This document shows positions 1-4,743 of a stretch of 6,139 nt of DNA, piece after piece. Source of the DNA: an uncultured Olegusella sp. GTDB taxonomy: Bacteria > Actinomycetota > Coriobacteriia > Coriobacteriales > Atopobiaceae. The notes beneath the pieces are model-generated. The model was given only the letters and a program-made list of their open reading frames with translations, searched no databases and was not told the origin of the DNA. Location: contig NZ_CAMXYY010000083.1 in assembly GCF_947253395.1 (NCBI RefSeq), positions 1 to 6,139 on the forward strand, in the 5' to 3' direction. How positions within the stretch are numbered: position 1 is the stretch's first letter; every line of letters begins with the position of its first letter. The position numbers were made by a program, and so were the translations under genes.

Positions 1-151
1 GATATCCTGGATGCTTCTTTCTTCAATCGTGTCTAATCGTCCCAAGTTGTTTCAAAGAGCATCTGAGATTACTGACTTTCTTCTAGGTTGCTTTTTCTTA
101 CATGCTGGGAGCAAAAGAAAGGTATTCTATAGCTTTATAAGATACATAATC

Positions 152-168
152 TCGACCATTGAGGTCGA
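152..168. repeat. small hairpin upstream of the first ASCH gene
   Basis: TCGACC (152-157) and GGTCGA (163-168) are perfect reverse complements around a 5-base loop. The hairpin ends 9 bases before the Shine-Dalgarno of the gene at 192. It has no following T-run, so it does not look like an intrinsic terminator. It could be an operator or a 5' leader hairpin, but a 6-bp stem can occur by chance. Confidence 0.3.
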
Positions 169-177
169 CTAGTACCT

Positions 178-183
178 AAGGGA
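178..183 (+). promoter_or_regulatory. Shine-Dalgarno site deciding the TTG start at 192
   Basis: AAGGGA lies 8 bases before the TTG at 192, which is ideal spacing. It supports TTG as the initiation codon of the first ASCH gene. Confidence 0.6.
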
Positions 184-191
184 TTCAGGCT

Positions 192-554
192 TTGAAAAGA
201 ACTACGATAATAACCGCAAAGATTCTCGATCGTTATGCCAAGCTCATTGAGCAAGGTATAAAGCATTATGAGGTGCGGTCTGACTCCCTCGAAGCAATAG
301 ATGCCATCCATCTTGTAAGTGCTGAAACTGGGAAAAGTCTTGGTACGTATGAAGTATTGCACACGTTTCACTTTGGCAGGGATGATGACGAGAAGGTAAT
401 GCTGCTTGCTCAGACAACAGCAGATCAATTCTATAAGCTCTTTCCCAAGCCCGAACTAGGCGGGCCAACGATACTCTGGGTTGCAGAGCTCGGTAAGCCA
501 GTGAATCTCGAAATATTAGTCAGTATTGAAAAGCCTGAGGCAGTGACAAAATGA
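192..554 (+). CDS. ASCH/PUA-like domain protein (first of pair)
   Basis: A 120-residue single-domain protein that I assign to the ASCH (PUA-like) superfamily. What is seen: a segment at residues 21-32 (QGIKHYEVRSDS) matching the ASCH pattern of a small-residue turn, then K-x-Y/E-x-R. A second core strand (TILWVAELGKPV, 93-104) corresponds in position to TAYAIKLGEVLV of the next gene. There is no signal peptide or membrane segment, so it should be cytoplasmic. Known for the fold: ASCH domains bind RNA or modified nucleosides, and one E. coli member (YqfB) hydrolyses N4-acetylcytidine. Whether this protein is an enzyme, a reader or a regulator cannot be told. The TTG start is chosen because AAGGGA sits 8 bases upstream and the core motif follows at a normal distance. 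Its last four bases overlap the next gene (ATGA), so the two are translationally coupled and probably work together. This copy is the more divergent of the two. Confidence 0.72.
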   Translation: MKRTTIITAKILDRYAKLIEQGIKHYEVRSDSLEAIDAIHLVSAETGKSLGTYEVLHTFHFGRDDDEKVMLLAQTTADQFYKLFPKPELGGPTILWVAELGKPVNLEILVSIEKPEAVTK

Positions 555-928
555 AAGTCATGTTATCTATAAAGCCAGAGTATGTCGATCGCATAATGAA
601 CGGCGAAAAGATGTATGAGTACCGGCGCAAAACCTTCCGCAGGCAAGGTGTGGACACTATTGTTATCTACAGCACCCACCCTCAATGTGCTGTGGTGGGA
701 GAGGCGATAATCGAAGACATACTAGAATCATCCCCTGAGGAATTGTGGAATAAGACTAGTAAACATGGCGGGATTGACCACGATAGCTTCCTGAAGTACT
801 TTGAAGGCACAGATACTGCATATGCAATAAAGCTTGGCGAGGTACTAGTGTTCAATACTCCACGGTCTATCGCAGATTATGCTCCCAAGGTTAAACGCGC
901 TCCTCAGTCTTTCATATATGTAGATTAA
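551..928 (+). CDS. ASCH domain protein (second of pair)
   Basis: A 125-residue single-domain ASCH protein, more typical than its partner. It opens with the characteristic MLSIKPEYVDRIMNGEK segment followed by YEYRRKTFR (22-30), the ASCH signature in which a conserved basic stretch lines the ligand groove. A beta strand (DTIVIYSTHP, 35-44), a helix around 58-68 and a closing strand pair (YAIKLGEVLVF, 91-101) complete the fold. It ends with APQSFIYV (117-124). The ATG at 551 overlaps the stop of the preceding gene and is preceded by GAGG at 537-540. Known: this family binds RNA or modified nucleosides and often sits beside nucleases or acetyltransferases. Its 3' end stops 6 bases short of the opposing PIN-GNAT gene, whose C-terminal domain also carries an APQS motif in the equivalent place. 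I infer that the two recognise a related ligand. No catalytic role is proven by the sequence. Confidence 0.82.
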   Translation: MKVMLSIKPEYVDRIMNGEKMYEYRRKTFRRQGVDTIVIYSTHPQCAVVGEAIIEDILESSPEELWNKTSKHGGIDHDSFLKYFEGTDTAYAIKLGEVLVFNTPRSIADYAPKVKRAPQSFIYVD

Positions 929-934
929 TTTGAT

Positions 935-2416
935 CTATTTCGCAAGCGCCCTTATCGTCCTATAGCGCGCTTCAGATAGCTTGGCTATCGATTGAGGTGC
1001 ACTCATTCCAATGTGCCGCATTTCTGAGAGGCTTACAGGGTGATCCTCGAAGTAGCAAATAAGATTAAAACTGATGATTAGTACTCCTTTTGTTGCACCG
1101 GTTACAAGGGATTGAATTTCCTGAGGATTATAGACTGTTCGACGTTTGGTAAGAGCAACTATTTCATCAACGTCAGCCGACCTAGTCGCGCCTACAACTA
1201 CCCCCATCGTATCAATAACTTGCCTATCCTTCGTTTGATAGAAGAGAAGTAAGTCTCCCACTTTGGGTATCGTTATCGGAGAACCAGTTAGATAGGCTTT
1301 CTTAATCGTGTTTCCTTCGGCCGCATATAAATCCGCAAAATCACGGAAGAGCGATCTACTCAAATCAGATATATCAGGAAAGAGTCGCTCATGCCACTTA
1401 CGGATAATGGGCACTATGTACTTAGAAATTCCTTCATCATCTTTGTAACTCGGGTAGAAGCGTCGGATAAACTCCGCATTGTCTACTGAGATGTCTTTTT
1501 CATATTGTGGCACCATATACTTCAGATACACAGCATCACTGCCATGATAACCATTCTTATCAAATCCAAATTCATATCCAAGTTCGATGAGACTGGTCTG
1601 CTGCGATTCGTTAGTGGTGAAGTATATAGCAGTGCGGCCATTTTTCAGTGCATAATTAAAAGCGCAGTAGAGAAGACGCTCACCTATCTTACATCCGCGA
1701 GCAGATTCCCCAACTTTTAATGTACATAATTTCAGTGTCTTGCCCCGTGGAATTAAACCGCCATCATTAATTGGTTCACCCTGTTCGTCTTTGTATATGC
1801 AAAGACCAGCAATTTCCTCATTCCTTTTTACAATCCAACATTTTCTCTGAGCCTCACAGCATTTCTTCTCAAACCAATCATTGAAGCCATCGTAGGATGC
1901 GCGAAGCGAGTCAAAGAACGGGTCATCGATGTCAAGTTCATAGCAATAGGAATCATTAACCGCAGCAAGATTGATTGGTTCAGCGGCGGTAGGTAGGATC
2001 TCTTCAAATTCATCAAGCGTAAGCACGCGATCCCTTAAGCCAGATTGAAAAGCTTTCTCAAGAATCCCCTTGTCATTGGTAATGAGGAAACTCACCGCAT
2101 GTTTCTCAACGCAGAGAAGTAAAGCGTTGTCGATAAAATCATTTCTAGTAACACATGTCCAACCACACTTTTGAAACTTCTCTTTCGTCGGCTCTGGAGG
2201 ATTGTTAATTTTTTTGAACTTGGCGATGCGCGTAAGCAAAATGTTACGCCGAAAATCATTCTTATCATTGTTGATGTCTTCATATTGAAGCTCATGAATA
2301 AAGGGGTCCACACTTCCTCGTGCGCGTTTTAAAACTTCCGCAGCTGTTTTTGATAGCGGATGCCCCGTATCTTCCAAATCCATGATGATATTCGTATCAA
2401 GCAGCACTGTAATCAA
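935..2416 (-). CDS. PIN nuclease - GNAT acetyltransferase - ASCH/PUA-like three-domain protein
   Basis: A 493-residue cytoplasmic protein with three domains. Residues 1-140 form a PIN ribonuclease domain: LLDTNI (D7), an acidic HELQYEDI segment (E42), RNDFIDNALL (D93/D96) and ITNDKGILEKA (D115) give a complete set of metal-binding acidic residues. Residues about 150-300 form a GNAT N-acetyltransferase domain. IVKRNEEIAGLCIYKDE (195-211) is its beta-hairpin, and LKLCTLKVGESARGCKIGERLL (228-249) is the acetyl-CoA motif A, with Lys replacing the first Gly of R-x-x-G-x-G. The tail (about 375-490) is a PUA/ASCH-like domain beginning at PKVGDLLLFYQTKDR and ending with an APQSI motif (473-477). By family knowledge PIN domains cleave RNA and GNAT domains acetylate amines, including aminoacyl-tRNA and tRNA bases. 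The actual substrate is unknown. The TTG start has a strong GGAGGT site 8 bases upstream. The gene is convergent with the ASCH pair and divergent from the R-M operon. A stress-response or toxin-like RNA-acting role is inferred. Confidence 0.85.
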   Translation of the reverse strand: MITVLLDTNIIMDLEDTGHPLSKTAAEVLKRARGSVDPFIHELQYEDINNDKNDFRRNILLTRIAKFKKINNPPEPTKEKFQKCGWTCVTRNDFIDNALLLCVEKHAVSFLITNDKGILEKAFQSGLRDRVLTLDEFEEILPTAAEPINLAAVNDSYCYELDIDDPFFDSLRASYDGFNDWFEKKCCEAQRKCWIVKRNEEIAGLCIYKDEQGEPINDGGLIPRGKTLKLCTLKVGESARGCKIGERLLYCAFNYALKNGRTAIYFTTNESQQTSLIELGYEFGFDKNGYHGSDAVYLKYMVPQYEKDISVDNAEFIRRFYPSYKDDEGISKYIVPIIRKWHERLFPDISDLSRSLFRDFADLYAAEGNTIKKAYLTGSPITIPKVGDLLLFYQTKDRQVIDTMGVVVGATRSADVDEIVALTKRRTVYNPQEIQSLVTGATKGVLIISFNLICYFEDHPVSLSEMRHIGMSAPQSIAKLSEARYRTIRALAK

Positions 2417-2424
2417 GATTTCCC

Positions 2425-2430
2425 ACCTCC
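2425..2430 (-). promoter_or_regulatory. strong Shine-Dalgarno for the PIN-GNAT gene
   Basis: On the minus strand this reads GGAGGT, followed by GG and 6 more bases to the TTG at 2416 (8-base spacing). It is the best ribosome-binding site in the window. It decides the non-ATG start, after which the protein runs straight into the PIN motif LLDTNI. Confidence 0.8.
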
Positions 2431-2562
2431 GACAGAAAAATTCATATCACTCAAATATATCTAGGCTTTATCTCACAAAACCTTCTCTCCTATGCTTATA
2501 AAAATAGACCTAAAAGCACGCACATACGACTACTTCGAATACTGTCACAAAAGACGAGAAAA

Positions 2563-2588
2563 TCTAATAGTTATCAACAAATATTAGA
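2563..2588. promoter_or_regulatory. inverted repeat, candidate operator of the R-M operon
   Basis: TCTAATA (2563-2569) and TATTAGA (2582-2588) are perfect 7-bp reverse complements separated by 12 bases. The repeat covers the spacer and -35 position of the best promoter candidate for the R-M operon and ends two bases before TATAAA. That placement is typical of a repressor site. No regulator gene is visible in the window, so the binding protein is unknown. Confidence 0.35.
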
Positions 2589-2596
2589 CATATAAA
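2568..2596 (+). promoter_or_regulatory. weak candidate promoter for the R-M operon
   Basis: TAGTTA (2568-2573) and TATAAA (2591-2596) are separated by 17 bases. The -10 hexamer is good, but the -35 matches TTGACA at only three of six positions. It would give an untranslated leader of roughly 95 bases before the TTG at 2697. It is the best match I found by eye in this AT-rich spacer. No convincing promoter for the minus-strand gene was found. Confidence 0.28.
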
Positions 2597-2601
2597 TTGC
2601 C

Positions 2602-2669
2602 AGACAACAATTACCGATTAGCTCGCCCGTACAATAGCCGTAGGGCTTAAGATAGCTACTAGACAACAA
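2602..2669 (+). repeat. AGACAACAA direct repeat in the R-M leader
   Basis: The 9-base sequence AGACAACAA occurs at 2602-2610 and again at 2661-2669, a period of 59 bases. Both copies lie between the candidate -10 and the first R-M gene. This may be two copies of a regulatory site or may be chance in an A-rich stretch. Confidence 0.25.
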
Positions 2670-2686
2670 ACATCTACTAACACTCT

Positions 2687-2696
2687 TGGAGCTCCA
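2687..2696. promoter_or_regulatory. 10-bp palindrome over the Shine-Dalgarno of the R-M operon
   Basis: TGGAGCTCCA is a perfect palindrome ending directly before the TTG start at 2697. It contains the only plausible Shine-Dalgarno (GGAG, 2688-2691), which is 5 bases from the start, slightly close. A protein bound to the DNA or mRNA here could limit translation of the methyltransferase. Chance occurrence is possible. Confidence 0.35.
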
Positions 2697-3707
2697 TTGA
2701 CCCACGTTCGCAACATAGCAGACAGCAATATCGTTGCCAGTGTGGTCAATCATTACGGAATTAATACGTTCAAGGCTCTCTTGGTTGATCGCACGAGAAG
2801 TGTTGGAAAGCGCGGATCAGCTCGGCACAATATCTACTGGGCCACCGATGAATACATCTCGATGGGTCCAGGCTTTATGCCGGCAGACGAAATGCAGGCA
2901 AGCCTTATCACCGGACCACTTTCATCTGTCATCCGCCCACGCGTTGCAAAAGCCCTTGAAGCCCAAGCAGCGCGAACAAAAGGCAAAGCTGAAGTCTTTA
3001 CCCCCTCATGGCTCTGCAATCGCATGAACAATGATATGGATGAAGCTTTTTTTAACCGTCGAAACTCCTTCAATACAGAATCTGCCGACAGCCATAGCTG
3101 GACTCCAAGTAGCGAAGTGTCTTTTGCAGGCGCCCAAGGTGCCTGGCGCCAATATGTCAGCAATCGCATGCTAGAGATTACCTGCGGGGAAGCACCTTTT
3201 CTTTGCAGTAGATATGACACCACTACGGGCGATATTTTAGAAATCCCCTATCGCATCGGAATCCTCGACCGCAAGCTCCGCGTCGTAACAGAGAACACGA
3301 GCAGCTATGACGCATGGTGGAAGCACGCAAAAATCGTCCTACGCAATGTCTACGGCTACGAATATCAGGGGGACTCTCTTCTTATCGCACGCATCAATGT
3401 CCTCATGACCATGGCTGAGTGGAAACAGTTCTGCTGGGGTGAGTGGCTTAGTGAAAAAGAAGTTAAAGAAGTCCTAGAGATTATCTCTTGGAACTTCTGG
3501 CAAATGGATGGTCTCACTGACCGCATTCCCGATGTCGCAGATGGGAGTCGATGGGGCATACAGGCACAATTACCAGGTTTCGAAGAGTTTGGTATCGAGA
3601 CATCTGAGGAGTGCACTCCCCTTTGCAAGGTTTGCGACTGGAATCACAACAAAGAAAAGGTGACGTTCGCCTCAATTAAAGTTGAGGAAGAAGGAAGGTT
3701 GCTGTGA
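2697..3707 (+). CDS. Eco57I-type N6-adenine DNA methyltransferase, AdoMet-binding half (subunit M, N-terminal part)
   Basis: A 336-residue protein carrying the first half of a gamma-class N6-adenine methyltransferase. Motif X is EVFTPSW (99-105), followed by LCNRMNNDMDEAFF. Motif I, the AdoMet-binding loop, is LEITCGEAPFL (159-169), followed by SRYDTTTG. LDRKLRVV (190-197) and YEYQGDSLLIARINVL (221-236) supply the motif II/III region. The catalytic NPPY motif is missing here and is found at the start of the next gene, so neither half should be active alone. Start: a TTG with GGAG 5 bases upstream. The frame is open back to 2622 but has no ATG or GTG there, and the conserved NHYGINTFKALL region begins at residue 18, so TTG fits. 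The C-terminal tail (CTPLCKVCDWNH, 306-317) holds three Cys and a His that may or may not bind metal. The stop overlaps the next start as GTGA. It modifies host DNA as part of an R-M system, with the partner named below. The specificity cannot be predicted. Confidence 0.85.
   Translation: MTHVRNIADSNIVASVVNHYGINTFKALLVDRTRSVGKRGSARHNIYWATDEYISMGPGFMPADEMQASLITGPLSSVIRPRVAKALEAQAARTKGKAEVFTPSWLCNRMNNDMDEAFFNRRNSFNTESADSHSWTPSSEVSFAGAQGAWRQYVSNRMLEITCGEAPFLCSRYDTTTGDILEIPYRIGILDRKLRVVTENTSSYDAWWKHAKIVLRNVYGYEYQGDSLLIARINVLMTMAEWKQFCWGEWLSEKEVKEVLEIISWNFWQMDGLTDRIPDVADGSRWGIQAQLPGFEEFGIETSEECTPLCKVCDWNHNKEKVTFASIKVEEEGRLL
3691..3698 (+). promoter_or_regulatory. Shine-Dalgarno for the NPPY half, inside the upstream gene
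   Basis: AAGGAAGG lies within the last codons of the preceding gene. AAGGA ends 8 bases before the GTG at 3704. Together with the GTGA stop/start overlap it points to coupled termination and reinitiation, yielding the two methyltransferase halves in similar amounts. Confidence 0.6.
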
Positions 3708-4741
3708 AAAAGTTTTATGGCGTAATCGGAAACCCGCCTTATCAAGACACTTCGGTTGGAGACCAAAAGACCTTCCAAAAGCCAATATACAATGACTTTA
3801 TTGATGCGGCTAACAAGGTTTCAGATCGGTGTGTTCTAGTCCACCCTGCTCGTTTTTTATTTAATGCAGGGTCTACCCCAAAAAGCTGGAATCGCAAAAT
3901 GCTTTCAGATGAGCACTTTAAGGTGCTTCAGTTTGAACCTGATGCAAGTAGCGTTTTTTCAGGCGTCGATATAAAAGGCGGTATTGCAATTACCCTGCAT
4001 GATAATATGCGCTCTTTTGAACCTATTAGGGTTTTTACTCCACATAAAGAATTAAATTCTGCTATGCAAAAGGTATGTAAAGACGAAACTTTTGAAAGCT
4101 TTAGCAATATCGTCGTGACTCGTACCGCTTATAGATTCACAGACAAAATGCATTCTGAACATCCTGAGGCAAAAGAACAGTTAAGTAAAGGACATGCGTA
4201 TGATGTTTCCACTAACATTTTCGAAAGATTGCCGCAGGTATTTCACTTATCAGTACCTAAAGATGGAAATGATTACATACGGATATTAGGCAGAAGAAAC
4301 AATCAACGAGAGTACCAGTACATAAGGCGAGATTTCATTAAGCCTGTAGTTAACTTAAACAGCTACAAATTGTTTTTATCAAAGGCAATCGGGAGTGGAC
4401 AATTCGGCGAAATGCTAATTGCCCCAATCATTGGTACACCAGCTACTGGGTCTACTGAAACCTTTATTAGTATTGGCAACTTTGATACAGAAATTGAAGC
4501 GGCCAACGCCAAAAAATATATTGAAGGAAAGTTTTCAAGAGCTTTATTAGGTATATTGAAAATTACGCAGGATATATCACCAGATAAATGGGCATACGTA
4601 CCCCTCCAAGACTTTACGTCGAACTCTGATATCGACTGGAGTCAATCTATTCACGATATCGACCAGCAGCTCTATACAAAATATGGCTTGTCTAAAGAAG
4701 AGATTGAATTTATTGAGACACACGTGAAGGAGATGAGCTAA
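3704..4741 (+). CDS. Eco57I-type N6-adenine DNA methyltransferase, catalytic and target-recognition half
   Basis: A 345-residue protein that begins almost directly at the catalytic motif IV: FYGVIGNPPYQ, with NPPY at residues 10-13. This is the adenine-flipping and methyl-transfer motif of N6-adenine methyltransferases. CVLVHPARFLFNAG (43-56) and FSGVDIKGGIAITLH (85-99) are the later catalytic-domain strands. Roughly 130-290 should be the target-recognition region. The tail VPLQDFTSNSDIDWSQ (299-314) and IDQQLYTKYGLSKEEIEFI (319-337) is the C-terminal signature I associate with this methylase family. The gene lacks AdoMet motifs X and I, which are in the preceding gene, so the two products must assemble. 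The start is GTG with a good Shine-Dalgarno. The frame upstream is blocked by a stop at 3683-3685, so it is not a read-through fusion. Composition is markedly AT-richer than the flanking genes: hand-counted lines give about 30-37% GC against 43-55%. This suggests exchange of the specificity part. Confidence 0.85.
   Translation: MKKFYGVIGNPPYQDTSVGDQKTFQKPIYNDFIDAANKVSDRCVLVHPARFLFNAGSTPKSWNRKMLSDEHFKVLQFEPDASSVFSGVDIKGGIAITLHDNMRSFEPIRVFTPHKELNSAMQKVCKDETFESFSNIVVTRTAYRFTDKMHSEHPEAKEQLSKGHAYDVSTNIFERLPQVFHLSVPKDGNDYIRILGRRNNQREYQYIRRDFIKPVVNLNSYKLFLSKAIGSGQFGEMLIAPIIGTPATGSTETFISIGNFDTEIEAANAKKYIEGKFSRALLGILKITQDISPDKWAYVPLQDFTSNSDIDWSQSIHDIDQQLYTKYGLSKEEIEFIETHVKEMS
4727..4732 (+). promoter_or_regulatory. 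Shine-Dalgarno for the restriction subunit
   Basis: AAGGAG sits inside the 3' end of the methyltransferase gene, 11 bases before the ATG at 4744. It supports that ATG and operonic translation across the 2-base gap. Confidence 0.55.
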
Positions 4742-4743
4742 GT

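Noticed and set aside
1..36. Short frame at the left edge ending DASFFNRV, resembling DEAFFNR in the methyltransferase half
   Set aside because: Only about eleven codons are visible and the likeness covers a few residues, so it cannot be distinguished from coincidence.
2..172. Open plus-strand frame of 56 codons at the left edge, ending at TAG 170-172
   Set aside because: It has no recognisable motif, no clear start or ribosome site, and is short enough to be open by chance. It might be the 3' end of an upstream gene but this cannot be supported.
944..972. AAGCGC / GCGCTT inverted repeat near the convergent stops
   Set aside because: The 17-base loop, 6-bp stem and absence of a T-run on either strand make it a poor terminator. 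It lies in coding sequence of the minus-strand gene.
2473..2552. TCACAAAA repeated at 2473-2480 and 2545-2552
   Set aside because: An 8-base match in an A-rich spacer is weak and is not placed relative to any promoter I could identify.
2834..3223. Minus-strand open frame of 129 codons
   Set aside because: It is antisense to the methyltransferase AdoMet-binding half, where motif X and motif I are plainly in the plus-strand frame.
3686..3710. Programmed -1 frameshift joining the two methyltransferase halves
   Set aside because: The frames differ by -1, but the only A-run (AAAAA) lies after the stop, not before it. No slippery heptamer is present in the short window where both frames are open.
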